This document shows positions 8,879 through 17,607 of a stretch of 64,000 nt of DNA, in pieces. A program made the position numbers and the translations under genes. The notes beneath the pieces are model-generated. The model was not told the origin of the DNA. It searched no databases and saw only the letters and a list, made by a program, of their open reading frames with translations. How positions within the stretch are numbered: the stretch's first letter is position 1; every line of letters begins with the position of its first letter. Source of the stretch: HGM04593 sp045654645 (GTDB lineage: Bacteria > Bacteroidota > Bacteroidia > Bacteroidales > Bacteroidaceae); NCBI GenBank assembly GCA_045654645.1, contig JAZONR010000063.1, positions 100,611 to 164,610 of the forward strand, given 5' to 3'.

Positions 8879-9970
8879 ATGAGCAAGATTATACTTACAG
8901 GAGACCGCCCCACAGGACGTCTCCATCTGGGACACTACGTTGGCTCACTGCGTCGCCGTGTGGAGCTGCAGAACTCGGGCCAGTTTGACAAGATTTTCAT
9001 TATGATTGCCGATGCACAGGCTCTCACCGACAATGCCGATAACCCCGAGAAGGTGCGTCAGAACATCATTGAGGTGGCTCTCGACTATCTCTCTGTTGGC
9101 ATTGATCCCGAGCAGTGCACAATCTTCATACAGTCGCAGGTTCCCGAGCTTTGCGAGCTTGCATTCTATTATATGAACCTTGTAACGGTATCGCGTTTGC
9201 AGCGCAACCCCACTGTGAAGACCGAGATTCAGATGCGCAACTTCGAGACCAGCATCCCCGTTGGTTTCTTCACCTATCCCATAAGCCAGGCGTCGGACAT
9301 CACTGCGTTCCGCGCAACAACAGTGCCCGCCGGCGAGGACCAGCAGCCTATGATTGAGCAGGCGCGCGAAATTGCACGTCGTTTCAATGGCATATATGGC
9401 GAGACACTGGTGGAGCCCGAAATTCTATTGCCCACAAATGCTGCCTGCCTGCGCCTGCCGGGCACCGATGGCAAGGCCAAGATGAGCAAGTCGCTTGGCA
9501 ACTGCATCTACCTGTCGGACAGCGCCGAGGAGCTGAAGCAGCGTGTGATGTCGATGTATACCGACCCTGACCACCTTCGCGTGCAGGACCCCGGAAAGGT
9601 TGAGGGCAACACTGTGTTCACCTACCTTGACGCCTTCTGCCGCCCCGAGCATTTCGAAAAATATTTGTCCGAATATCCCAACCTTGATGAATTGAAGGCG
9701 CATTATATGCGCGGTGGCCTTGGCGATGTAAAGGTAAAACGTTTCCTGATTGCTATCCTTGAGGAGGAGCTTGCCCCCATACGCGCACGCCGCAAAGAGT
9801 GGGAGATGAAAATTCCTGCTGTATATGAGTTGCTGAAGAAGGGCTGCGATGATGCACGTGCAGTGGCTGCCGACACACTGGCCGATGTGCGCCGCGCGAT
9901 GAAAATCAACTATTTCGAGGACCAGGAGCTCATCAATGAGCAGGCCAAGAAATTTGCCGAAGGAAAATAA
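8879..9970 (+). CDS. trpS: Tryptophanyl-tRNA synthetase
   Basis: A class I synthetase charging tRNA-Trp. The 363-residue form begins MSKIILTGDRPTGRLHLGH, which holds the HIGH-type motif HLGH. The KMSKS motif is intact (GKAKMSKSLG). The start at 8879 fits family length and the promoter 30 bases upstream. A strong terminator follows at 9990-10024, so the gene is monocistronic. Confidence 0.97.
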   Translation: MSKIILTGDRPTGRLHLGHYVGSLRRRVELQNSGQFDKIFIMIADAQALTDNADNPEKVRQNIIEVALDYLSVGIDPEQCTIFIQSQVPELCELAFYYMNLVTVSRLQRNPTVKTEIQMRNFETSIPVGFFTYPISQASDITAFRATTVPAGEDQQPMIEQAREIARRFNGIYGETLVEPEILLPTNAACLRLPGTDGKAKMSKSLGNCIYLSDSAEELKQRVMSMYTDPDHLRVQDPGKVEGNTVFTYLDAFCRPEHFEKYLSEYPNLDELKAHYMRGGLGDVKVKRFLIAILEEELAPIRARRKEWEMKIPAVYELLKKGCDDARAVAADTLADVRRAMKINYFEDQELINEQAKKFAEGK

Positions 9971-9989
9971 GAATAGATACTGTATATTA

Positions 9990-10024
9990 AAAGAGTGCGG
10001 CCCAATGTTTGGGCCGCACTCTTT
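9990..10024 (+). terminator. Intrinsic terminator after trpS
   Basis: A 15-bp perfect stem (AAGAGTGCGGCCCAA at 9991-10005, its complement at 10009-10023) with a 3-base loop follows the trpS stop by 20 bases. The T-run after it is short, so it could act in both directions. Confidence 0.75.
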
Positions 10025-10094
10025 GCTGATAGGTTAAAGAAAAGAGTTCTCAGAGAAAAACAAGGCTCACTACTTTTGAGGTGAGCTCATATAC

Positions 10095-10126
10095 AAAAAA
10101 ACGACAGCCGCCGGCTGTCGTTTTTT
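10095..10126 (-). terminator. Terminator after nagB (bidirectional)
   Basis: CGACAGCCG/CGGCTGTCG stem flanked by an A-run on the left and a T-run on the right, 23 bases past the nagB stop. It can stop transcription from both sides. Confidence 0.8.
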
Positions 10127-10148
10127 GGTATATAGAATAAGGTAACGA

Positions 10149-10961
10149 TTACTTCTCGCTGTAGAACGGAGTCATATTCTCGCGCTCGATATCCTTGAAG
10201 TAGTTTACTGTACCAACCTTAAGCTCGGCTGTAGCTGCGTCATCGCAAACAATGATACCGCTCTGGTGCATCTGCAGAACGCTGATGGTCCACATCTGTG
10301 TGATGTTGCCCTCAACGGCGTGATAGAGAGCCTGGGCCTTGTTGTGGCCGTTTACAAGAATGAGAACCTCCTTGGCATCCATTACTGTGCCCACACCAAC
10401 TGTAACTGCAGTCTTGGGAACCTTGTTGATGTCGTTGTCGAAGAAACGTGAGTTGGCGATGATGGTGTCGGTTGTAAGAGTCTTGATGCGTGTGCGTGAA
10501 GCGAGTGATGAACCCGGCTCGTTGAAGGCGATGTGGCCGTCGGGACCAATACCACCAAGGAAGAGGTCGATACCGCCATAAGACTTGATCTTTGCCTCGT
10601 AGCGAGCGCACTCTGCAACGAGATCCTCGGCATTGCCGTTGAGGATGTTCACATTTTCACGCTTAACATCAACGTGGCTAAAGAAGTTGTTCCACATAAA
10701 TGAGTGGTAGCTCTCGGGGTGCTCCTCGGGGAGGCCTACATACTCATCCATATTGAATGTAACAACATTCTCAAAACTTACAACGCCTTTGTTGTAGAGG
10801 TTGATGAGTTCCTTGTAGGTACCAAGGGGAGTACCTCCTGTGGGAAGACCAAGAACAAAAGGTTTCTCGGCTGTGGGTTTGAAATCGTTGATTTTCTTTG
10901 CTACATAAGATGCAGCCCAGCAAGAGAGTTGCTGATAGTTGGGTTGAATAATTAAACGCAT
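10149..10961 (-). CDS. nagB: Glucosamine-6-phosphate deaminase
   Basis: NagB converts glucosamine 6-phosphate to fructose 6-phosphate and ammonia in amino-sugar catabolism. The 270-residue protein has the phosphate loop GLPTGGTPLGTYKEL, the general-base region NMDEYVGL and the catalytic HIAFNEPGSSL segment, all intact. It is the second gene of a two-gene unit, 5 bp after a GH43-like lipoprotein gene that probably supplies its promoter. A NahK-type kinase at the right end of the window belongs to related metabolism but is unlinked. Confidence 0.96.
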   Translation of the reverse strand: MRLIIQPNYQQLSCWAASYVAKKINDFKPTAEKPFVLGLPTGGTPLGTYKELINLYNKGVVSFENVVTFNMDEYVGLPEEHPESYHSFMWNNFFSHVDVKRENVNILNGNAEDLVAECARYEAKIKSYGGIDLFLGGIGPDGHIAFNEPGSSLASRTRIKTLTTDTIIANSRFFDNDINKVPKTAVTVGVGTVMDAKEVLILVNGHNKAQALYHAVEGNITQMWTISVLQMHQSGIIVCDDAATAELKVGTVNYFKDIERENMTPFYSEK

Positions 10962-10966
10962 AACTT

Positions 10967-11980
10967 TTAAAATTTATAGTGTCCTTTAATCATTAGTTTT
11001 TCAAATTGCATATCAAGCTTAAAGAGCCGGGGGAAGCACTTCTCCACGCCTCCAATAACTGTGTCTTTAGCAACGGCAAGCACCATTGTGCCGTCATAGT
11101 CGGCAAAGATTGAAGCACTGCTCACACCGTCGCGCATGAGCGGCTGCGGCTCAACATTCCAAGGGCCGTTGTAGCCATAGAGTTCTGTTTCACTATAGGC
11201 AACGCCCAAGGCCTTCTTGCCATCGATATATGTGGTGAATAGTATTCCAAAGCCCTCTTCATCGGTTGCAAAGAGACAGGGAGCCTCAATCATCGGCAAG
11301 GAGTTTCCGTCGGTACCCGAGCGCCACTCGCACTGCGATGCTGTAAACATTTCATAGGGCTCGCCCACTCTACGTCCCAAATCATCGGAGAAACGAATTA
11401 TCTGCATTGCACTGCCCTCGCCCTTATCGCCTTCCCGTGCATATATCATATATGCTGCGTTCAAATAATCTATACCGAATGTGGGGTGAGCCGCAATCTC
11501 TTCCAATGCAAGAAGACTGCTCTTGGCATCAATTGTCCTATAGGGGCCTTTTATATTGTCGGCCACCAATGCCACGCAAGAACGACGCGCTGTGCCCTGC
11601 GCTTCAACCGTTGCAAGATAGTAGTACTTACCTTTGTAACGGTGTATCTCGGGCGATGTTATCAACGGTGCCTTTCCGGCCCACGATGCACTATCCGGCA
11701 ACAACACGTCATAGGGGCCCACCCAATTGTAAAGGTCTTTGCTCTGCCACAAATACCCGCCATCGGCAACCATATAATAGTGGTCATCGAGACGTTCATA
11801 GCAGATAAAGGGATTCTTCACATCCATTGTGTCAATGACCACCGTATCGAGTACACTGCCCGCCGGGGGTGCAAACTGCCAAGCCTCACAGCCCTGCTGC
11901 ACACCTTCACTACCCTTTCCGCCGCCACAAGCTGCAAGCAGAAGAGCAGATAAAAAGCATATCGCAGAAACCTTTTTCAC
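10967..11980 (-). CDS. Lipoprotein with a GH43-like five-bladed propeller
   Basis: A 337-residue protein with a lipoprotein signal (LLLAAC then GGGKG), so it is lipid-anchored. The rest looks like a glycoside hydrolase family 43/32-type beta-propeller: KNPFICYERLDDHYYMVADGG, LWQSKDLYNWVGPYDVL and TSPEIHRYKGKYYYLA are blade-type sequences with acidic residues at blade starts. Substrate is unknown; the downstream nagB may point to amino-sugar glycans, but this is inference. It could also be a non-catalytic propeller. Confidence 0.65.
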   Translation of the reverse strand: MKKVSAICFLSALLLAACGGGKGSEGVQQGCEAWQFAPPAGSVLDTVVIDTMDVKNPFICYERLDDHYYMVADGGYLWQSKDLYNWVGPYDVLLPDSASWAGKAPLITSPEIHRYKGKYYYLATVEAQGTARRSCVALVADNIKGPYRTIDAKSSLLALEEIAAHPTFGIDYLNAAYMIYAREGDKGEGSAMQIIRFSDDLGRRVGEPYEMFTASQCEWRSGTDGNSLPMIEAPCLFATDEEGFGILFTTYIDGKKALGVAYSETELYGYNGPWNVEPQPLMRDGVSSASIFADYDGTMVLAVAKDTVIGGVEKCFPRLFKLDMQFEKLMIKGHYKF

Positions 11981-11999
11981 CTACAAAACTATTTATTGG

Positions 12000-12032
12000 T
12001 AAAGATAAGCATTTTTTAATCAACCAAACAAA
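12000..12032 (-). promoter_or_regulatory. Promoter of the GH43-like gene and nagB
   Basis: On the minus strand TTTG (12029-12032), 21-base spacer, TATCTTTA (12000-12007), about 20 bases before the ATG. Confidence 0.6.
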
Positions 12033-12195
12033 CAAAAAGCCAAAAATATGTTACTCTTTAGCCTGTCATATATTTTAGCAAGACGGGACCAGTACCCTTT
12101 AATAGCCGATTATGTTAATTTCAAGTTAAAAGTTCACTCGTTTACGGCATCAAGAACTGTGATTATTGTTTTAAGAACAGTATTTATCAACTTGA

Positions 12196-12810
12196 ATGAT
12201 TATGAAAAGAATTGCATTTTTGGGTGTTTTGTTGCTACTGTTCTGCGCTGTTTCTCTTGAGACATCGGCTCAGGATAAAAAGCTGACAAGAAAAGAGAAA
12301 GAGGCGGCGTGGAGAGCCGAGAGATTGCGCAAACGTGCAGCCGAGGAGCGCATTGAGCAGCATAACGACTCCATACTCTATTTGCAGGCGATAGCTGCCA
12401 TTAAAGAGGGTTCTTGGGCACTGGAAGCATCGAATATAACATTCGACAACGGTGTAACCAATTTTGTAACCGAGAGCACCAACTTTGTTTCGGTGGATGG
12501 GGGCACAGGAACTGTGCAGACAGCGCTGAACAACAGCAACATATACTCGCCAAACGGCCTTGGAGGAATTACACTCGAAGGGCGTGTAGATGATGAGACA
12601 TTGCAGATAGACCGCTATGGGAACATCTACTACAGTTTTTCAATTTTCGGCAGCGAAATTTCGGCCACGGTGAACGTTACACTAACAGCCGGAAGCAACC
12701 AGGCAACAGCCTTGATAGACCCCAATTTCAGCAACAGCAAGCTAACAATGAGCGGCTACATATTTCCTTATATAAACGCCGGAATAATTGAGGGGACAAC
12801 AGGCTACTGA
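12196..12810 (+). CDS. DUF4251 exported protein
   Basis: A 204-residue protein with a signal peptide (MKRIAFLGVLLLLF to ETSAQ), a Lys/Arg/Glu-rich helix (KLTRKEKEAAWRAERLRKRAAEE, read in two parts) and a C-terminal beta domain typical of DUF4251, a Bacteroidetes periplasmic/lipocalin-like family. ATG at 12196 or 12202 are both possible. The frame stops at UGA (12808-12810) but the same frame continues uninterrupted for 75 more codons as a proline-rich tail (separate entry). Function is unknown. Confidence 0.75.
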   Translation: MIMKRIAFLGVLLLLFCAVSLETSAQDKKLTRKEKEAAWRAERLRKRAAEERIEQHNDSILYLQAIAAIKEGSWALEASNITFDNGVTNFVTESTNFVSVDGGTGTVQTALNNSNIYSPNGLGGITLEGRVDDETLQIDRYGNIYYSFSIFGSEISATVNVTLTAGSNQATALIDPNFSNSKLTMSGYIFPYINAGIIEGTTGY

Positions 12811-13038
12811 CTGACAAATGATGATTGGGACTTGTGGCGATGGGGTTACCCGCCACCGTATTACCGGCCTGTATTGCGTCCAATGCCGCCACCGCCGCCA
12901 CGCCCTGTTCCACCCGCAATGCGGCCAATTCAACCGCCATCCCGGCCTGTTCAACCACCCGGATTTGGCGGCAACAGCAAGCCTCCGGGCTTTGGTGGAC
13001 AAGGTGGACAGACCAGACCACCCGGGTTTACAAGGTAA
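12811..13038 (+). other. In-frame proline-rich extension after the DUF4251 UGA stop
   Basis: Directly after the UGA the same frame reads 75 sense codons to a TAA at 13036. The translation starts LTNDDWDLWRWGYPPPYY and continues with Pro/Arg/Gln-rich words (PMPPPPPRPVPP) and a repeated PPGFGG/PPGFTR motif. The base after UGA is C, a leaky context in bacteria. Either the stop is a recent nonsense change that cut off the tail, or some readthrough occurs. The terminator lies only after the TAA, so the tail is inside the transcript. Confidence 0.5.
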
Positions 13039-13042
13039 AATA

Positions 13043-13080
13043 GTGAGAACGCGGAATCTTGTTCTGCGTTCTCACCTTTT
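13043..13080 (+). terminator. Terminator after the DUF4251 locus
   Basis: GTGAGAACGC (13043-13052) pairs with GCGTTCTCAC (13066-13075), followed by CTTTT. It is placed after the proline-rich extension and just before the convergent XRE gene. Confidence 0.7.
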
Positions 13081-13081
13081 A

Positions 13082-13282
13082 CTAATCTTCATCGTCCAAC
13101 ATAAAGATTTCCTCAACACTTTTCCCGAATATATGCGCCATCTTCAATGCCAACACAGTAGAGGGCACAAACTTGCTGCTCTCAATGGCATTGACAGTCT
13201 GGCGGCTAACGCCGATGGCATCGGCCAACTGTTGCTGCGTCATACGCACCTCGGCACGGGCAACCCTAATCCTATTCTTCAT
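13082..13282 (-). CDS. Small XRE-family regulator
   Basis: A 66-residue protein made almost only of a helix-turn-helix domain (RMTQQQLADAIGVSRQTVNAIE) with a short acidic tail (MLDDED). This size and the SRQTVNAIE helix are typical of YozG-like Cro/XRE repressors. Its start overlaps the end of the upstream membrane-protein gene by 11 bp, so they are co-translated. Autoregulation is likely: an inverted repeat lies in the operon promoter. Confidence 0.88.
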   Translation of the reverse strand: MKNRIRVARAEVRMTQQQLADAIGVSRQTVNAIESSKFVPSTVLALKMAHIFGKSVEEIFMLDDED

Positions 13283-13664
13283 TCTTCGCCTCCTTATTTA
13301 AACACCACATACGATAGCGGAAAACAACCATAAAAACAAACAGTATGGTGAACATATTGTAAATCATCACGTATAGAAAATCAAGACCATAGACAAACAA
13401 TGAACAGACAATGAGCACTGCATAACTGATGTAAAGTGCCACAAGCAAGGAGTTCAGACGAAGCTGGCGGACCATTTCATCCTCAATCTTCTCCCGCGAA
13501 CAGGTAGAGAATATTGCGCCCAATATAGTGCCAATGATGGCAATATTGTTTACAAGAGAGCTACCATAGTCTGATGCCAAAGCATAAATGCCAAATATCA
13601 CACCTACTGCAAGAATACACCAACCCCACTTTTGGAAGACGTGTGGGAAAAGCAACGTTTTCAT
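13272..13664 (-). CDS. Four-helix membrane protein paired with the XRE regulator
   Basis: A 130-residue protein starting MKTLLFPHVFQKWGW. There are about four hydrophobic segments (ILAVGVIFGIYALA, IAIIGTILGAIF, LLVALYISYAVLIVCSLF, FLYVMIYNMFTILFVFMVVF). A cytoplasmic loop with Glu/Arg lies between the second and third. I chose the ATG at 13664 because a perfect promoter lies just upstream. Small membrane protein plus XRE pairs are common, and the role of this one is unknown. Confidence 0.75.
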   Translation of the reverse strand: MKTLLFPHVFQKWGWCILAVGVIFGIYALASDYGSSLVNNIAIIGTILGAIFSTCSREKIEDEMVRQLRLNSLLVALYISYAVLIVCSLFVYGLDFLYVMIYNMFTILFVFMVVFRYRMWCLNKEAKNEE

Positions 13665-13713
13665 AAATATACATTTTAAGTTAAACAAAACATAGAAGTA
13701 CTCGAGTATGCCG

Positions 13714-13745
13714 CAAATGTAATGCATACTTTACATATAGACAAA
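13714..13745 (-). promoter_or_regulatory. Promoter and putative operator of the membrane-protein/XRE pair
   Basis: Perfect consensus on the minus strand: TTTG (13742-13745), 20-base spacer, TACATTTG (13714-13721). Between the boxes lies an inverted repeat TGTAA-N8-TTACA (13718-13735), overlapping the -7 box, a likely operator for the 66-residue repressor. Confidence 0.7.
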
Positions 13746-13881
13746 TATTTTTGACACTAATTTATAATAAAAGCGGGGTTAAATAACCTTTCTTCTTAAC
13801 AACGCGCTTTGCTGCGTTAAATAATAACAACTGTAGCGCAAGAGGAGTCAAAGTGCAACGAGCTTTTCACCACATAGTCAT

Positions 13882-13923
13882 AAATAGCAACAAGGTCGCG
13901 TGCACGCGACCTTGTTGCTATTT
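13882..13923. terminator. 42-bp perfect palindrome after yebC
   Basis: AAATAGCAACAAGGTCGCG, four bases TGCA, then the exact complement. It lies 47 bases past the yebC stop in a 240-bp gap and is probably a bidirectional terminator, although its T-runs are only three bases. The rest of the gap (13746-13881) shows only a small hairpin near 13800. Confidence 0.55.
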
Positions 13924-13970
13924 GTTTTGTGGATAATTCACCACCAAACCGATTTGCTGTTTTGAAAATC

Positions 13971-14696
13971 TTACTCCTCGGCGGGTTTCATATTTGTATA
14001 TACATTCTGTACGTCATCATCCTCCTCGAGACGCTCAACAATCTTGTCGATGGTTGCACGCTGCTCCTCGTTCACATCCTTCTGGTCGTTGGGGATGCGT
14101 GTGAACTCACTACCTGTGATTTCAAAGCCTTTCTCCTCGAGTGTCTTCTGAATTGCACCGAATGACTTGGGATCGCCATAGATGGTGATTTCGTTCTCCT
14201 CCTCATCATACTCATCCTCTACACCATAGTCAATGAGGTCGAGAATCAACTCATCCATATCAAGACCATCTTTCTTTGTAAAAGTGAACACGCTCTTCTG
14301 TGTAAACATAAAGTCGAGACTGCCCTGTGTGCCAAGTGTGCCGCCGAACTTGTTGAAGACAGAACGCACATTGGCAACGGTGCGTGTGGTGTTGTCGGTT
14401 GCAGCATCTACAAATATCGCGATACCATAGGGGCCGTATCCCTCGTAGGTTACCTCCTTGTAATCCTTTTGGTCCTTACCCATCGCATTCTTTATTGCGC
14501 GCTCGATGTTGTCCTTTGGCATATTCTCGCGCTTGGCATTGGCGATGATAGCTCTCAAGTGAGGGTTGGTATCAGGGTCGGGACCACCGGCCTTAACTGC
14601 AATGGCAATCTGTTTTCCAACACGGGTAAATGTGCGTGCCATATTACCCCATCTTTTAAGTTTCGCTGCTTTACGGTATTCAAAAGCTCTACCCAT
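13971..14696 (-). CDS. yebC: YebC/PmpR-family regulatory protein
   Basis: The 241-residue protein starts MGRAFEYRKAAKLKRWGNMARTF in family fashion and keeps the GPDPDTNPHLR and NIERAIKNAMG motifs. YebC proteins act as DNA-binding regulators and, as shown in some bacteria, in translation of proline-rich stretches. Its upstream gap carries a TGCAACA-CCTA-TGTTGCA palindrome at 14739-14756. The gene lies 87 bp after pheT on the same strand. Confidence 0.93.
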   Translation of the reverse strand: MGRAFEYRKAAKLKRWGNMARTFTRVGKQIAIAVKAGGPDPDTNPHLRAIIANAKRENMPKDNIERAIKNAMGKDQKDYKEVTYEGYGPYGIAIFVDAATDNTTRTVANVRSVFNKFGGTLGTQGSLDFMFTQKSVFTFTKKDGLDMDELILDLIDYGVEDEYDEEENEITIYGDPKSFGAIQKTLEEKGFEITGSEFTRIPNDQKDVNEEQRATIDKIVERLEEDDDVQNVYTNMKPAEE

Positions 14697-14738
14697 AGTA
14701 AATTTATTTTTTGTTTATTGTTATTGTCTTTTTTATAT

Positions 14739-14756
14739 TGCAACACCTATGTTGCA
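14739..14756. promoter_or_regulatory. Palindrome between pheT and yebC
   Basis: Perfect 7-bp arms TGCAACA and TGTTGCA around CCTA. No T-run follows on either strand, so it resembles an operator or RNA hairpin more than a terminator. Confidence 0.35.
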
Positions 14757-14783
14757 GAAACAAGGAGTTGTCCACTTATTGGC

Positions 14784-17249
14784 TTATCGCTGCACGGCAC
14801 CCAGACGTTTCTGGAAGCTCTCCATCAAACGCGCCATTGTTTTGTCGATAACCTTGTCGTTGAGTGTCTGGTTGTCATCCTGAAGTATGAAGCTGACAGC
14901 GTAGCTCTTCTTTCCCTCCTCGAGGTTCTTGCCCTCATAGACATCGAAGAGTGTTACGGCCTTCAGCAACTTTTTCTCGGTTTCGCGTGCTACCTGTTCA
15001 ATCTGGGCAAAGGTTACACTCTTGTCAATGAGAAGTGCAAGGTCGCGCTTAACTGCAGGGTATTTGCTGATTTCGGCATAACCGATTTTTGCATTCTTGA
15101 TAGCCTTCATAAGCTCGGTCCAGTTTATATCGGCATAGAAGACATCGCTCTCAATATCGAAGTTCTTTGTGATTTTCTTGCGCAGGATACCATATTGTGC
15201 AACAGTTTTCTTGCTGCCCTGCACCTGCACCTCAACAGCAGCCGAATAGATATCGTTGCTGAATGTAGATACAAGACGCATAGAAGGCTTGAAGCCCAAG
15301 CGGTCGAAGATATGCTCAACAACAGCCTTAAGGTCATAGACCGACAATGGACGTCCTGCCTCTATCCAGGATGAAGCGATATTGTTACCTGTCATCCACA
15401 AGGCGAGGTGGTAGCTCTCGCTGTAGGGGCTAAGGATTTTTTCCTCAACACGCTTGTCGGCATCGAAACGGTAGCTGTTGCCAAACTCGAAGAAGCTGAG
15501 GTCGGTGAATTTGCGGCTGATGTTGCGCTGCATACTCTCAAGACCACCGAAAAGCAATGTCTGACGCATCACATTGAGGTCGTTGCTCAACGGGTTCATC
15601 AATCGCACAAGATTTTCGCTCTTGTAGCTCTCGAGGCCATCGTAGTAGCCGGCTGCTGTAAGCGAGTTGTTGAGTATCTCATTGAAACCGCATCCCACAA
15701 GCTGCTCCGACACAAGATTCTGCAACTTGTGCGACTTGTCCTCGGCACCCTTTGTGATGATTGAGGAGTGGAGTGTGGTATCGAAATTGATGTTGTTGTA
15801 GCCATAGATGCGCAGGATATCCTCTACTACATCGCAGGGGCGCTGAACATCTACTCGATAGGGAGGAACAAGCAGTGTGAGACCGTTGCTGTTCTCCTCA
15901 ACAATTTTCATCTCAAGCGATGAAACAATGCTTTTCACAGTCTCGGGAGCAAGTTCAACACCAATGAGACTGTTTACATAGCTATATTCGAGTTCTACCT
16001 TAAAATCTTCTACAGGAGTGGGATAAACATCCTTTATCTCCATTGAGATTGTGCCGCCTGCAAGCTCCTTGATGAGCATTGCAGCCTGCTTGAGAGCATA
16101 GATGGCGATATTGGGGTCGGTTCCACGCTCAAAGCGGAACGAAGCATCGGTTTGCAAGCCGTGGCGACGTGCCGTCTTGCGCACCCAAGTTGGATGGAAA
16201 TAGGCGCTCTCGAGGAAGACGTTTTTTGTCTCCTCGGTGGTACCCGATTCAAGACCTCCAAAGACACCGGCAATGCACATAGGCTCCTGGGCATTGCATA
16301 TCATAAGGTCGCGCTCTGAGAGTTTGCGCTCAACACCATCGAGAGTAACAAAAGGTGTGCCCTCGGGGAATGTGCGCACCACCACCTTGCCGCCCTTTAT
16401 CTTATCTGCATCGAAGCAGTGCATAGGCTGGCCATAGGCGTGGAGTATGTAGTTTGTTATGTCTACGATATTGTTGATAGGACGCACGCCTATTATCTGC
16501 AACTTCTCCTTCAACCACTCGGGGCTCTCTTTTACGGTAACACCCTTCACGGTAACGCCGGCATAGCGCAGACAAGCCTCGGTATTCTGAACATCAATAT
16601 CTATCTCGAGCGAATTGTCATCCACTTTGAAAGCATCGCAAGAGGGACGGCGCAACGCACTCTCGCCCTTGTTTTGCTTTGTATAGGCATAGAGGTCGCG
16701 CGCTACACCATAGTGAGAACAGGCATCGGCACGGTTGGGTGTGATATCAACACCAATGAGATAGTCGCTCTTTATGTTATAGTACTCCTTGGCAGGTGTT
16801 CCGGGAACAGCATCGGCTGGTAGCACTATTATGCCGTCGTGGCTTGTACCAATGCCAATTTCATCCTCGGCACATATCATACCGAAAGACTCGGCACCAC
16901 GTATCTTGCCCTTCTTTATTGTGAAGCATTCATCGCCGCTATAGAGCTTTGTGCCGATGGTTGCAACAACAACCTTCTGCCCTGCAGCCACATTGGGCGC
17001 GCCGCACACAATCTGCACGGGGTTGCCATCGCCAAGATTTACAGTTGTTATGTGCAGGTGGTCGCTATCGGGGTGGTCCACACAGGTCAGCACCTCACCA
17101 ATAACAAGGCCCTCAAGGCCGCCCTTGATTGTCTGAACCTCCTCAACACCGTCGGTCTCAAGACCAATTGATGTGAGGGCGGCCGACACCTCTTCGGGTG
17201 TCATATTAAAATCGACATACTCTTTTAGCCAATTATAAGAAATGTTCAT
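14784..17249 (-). CDS. pheT: Phenylalanyl-tRNA synthetase beta subunit
   Basis: 821 residues, full length. Domains in order: an N-terminal tRNA-binding (EMAP-like) domain with LEGLVIGEVLTCVDHPDSD; B3/B4 editing region; B5 domain; the catalytic-like core; C-terminal ferredoxin-fold anticodon-binding domain (EISKYPAVKRDLALLID). pheS is not adjacent. The leader of about 100 bases carries a stable hairpin (CCCCAAGC near 17315-17325) and an overlapping short frame, see findings. Confidence 0.97.
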   Translation of the reverse strand: MNISYNWLKEYVDFNMTPEEVSAALTSIGLETDGVEEVQTIKGGLEGLVIGEVLTCVDHPDSDHLHITTVNLGDGNPVQIVCGAPNVAAGQKVVVATIGTKLYSGDECFTIKKGKIRGAESFGMICAEDEIGIGTSHDGIIVLPADAVPGTPAKEYYNIKSDYLIGVDITPNRADACSHYGVARDLYAYTKQNKGESALRRPSCDAFKVDDNSLEIDIDVQNTEACLRYAGVTVKGVTVKESPEWLKEKLQIIGVRPINNIVDITNYILHAYGQPMHCFDADKIKGGKVVVRTFPEGTPFVTLDGVERKLSERDLMICNAQEPMCIAGVFGGLESGTTEETKNVFLESAYFHPTWVRKTARRHGLQTDASFRFERGTDPNIAIYALKQAAMLIKELAGGTISMEIKDVYPTPVEDFKVELEYSYVNSLIGVELAPETVKSIVSSLEMKIVEENSNGLTLLVPPYRVDVQRPCDVVEDILRIYGYNNINFDTTLHSSIITKGAEDKSHKLQNLVSEQLVGCGFNEILNNSLTAAGYYDGLESYKSENLVRLMNPLSNDLNVMRQTLLFGGLESMQRNISRKFTDLSFFEFGNSYRFDADKRVEEKILSPYSESYHLALWMTGNNIASSWIEAGRPLSVYDLKAVVEHIFDRLGFKPSMRLVSTFSNDIYSAAVEVQVQGSKKTVAQYGILRKKITKNFDIESDVFYADINWTELMKAIKNAKIGYAEISKYPAVKRDLALLIDKSVTFAQIEQVARETEKKLLKAVTLFDVYEGKNLEEGKKSYAVSFILQDDNQTLNDKVIDKTMARLMESFQKRLGAVQR

Positions 17250-17360
17250 ATCGTTGTTTTTTTATTGTTACAAAGTAAATCCAAGCGCAGGCCCCTATGC
17301 TGCCCCACGCAAAAGTGCTTGGGGAGAGACTCATAGACCAGGCTACGTTATTTCAACTTG

Positions 17361-17368
17361 CAAATTTA
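17361..17368 (-). promoter_or_regulatory. -7 box upstream of pheT; the 17250-17556 gap
   Basis: A perfect TAAATTTG on the minus strand, 112 bases before the pheT ATG; no good TTTG at the expected distance. In the leader a 33-codon frame (17233-17334, starting MSLSPSTFAWGS) overlaps the pheT start by 17 bases. From 17369 to 17556 I see nothing beyond AT-rich sequence. Confidence 0.4.
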
Positions 17369-17556
17369 AACTTTTTTTCTCAATAAATGAAGTGAGAAAC
17401 AAAATAATACATTATTTATAAATAGAAGACACCCTTTTCGGGCTCACATCATTCTCTTTCAAGAAGAACATTCTCCTCTACAAATATATTGCGGGATATT
17501 AGAAAGCATCGAGAAGAGGCTCAACAATTCACCGGTGGAACACTCTATAATGCAAC

Positions 17557-17594
17557 AAAAAATCGGTTCCAAGCGCGCTTGGAACCGATTTTTT
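17557..17594 (-). terminator. Terminator after maeB
   Basis: Perfect palindrome: six A, TCGGTTCCAAGCG, its complement, six T. It lies 13 bases past the maeB stop. Confidence 0.85.
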
Positions 17595-17607
17595 ATTATA
17601 ACGGAAT

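Noticed and set aside
14469..15374. 301-codon plus-strand frame across yebC and pheT
   Set aside because: It spans two genes and an intergenic gap on the other strand; codon-complement artefact.
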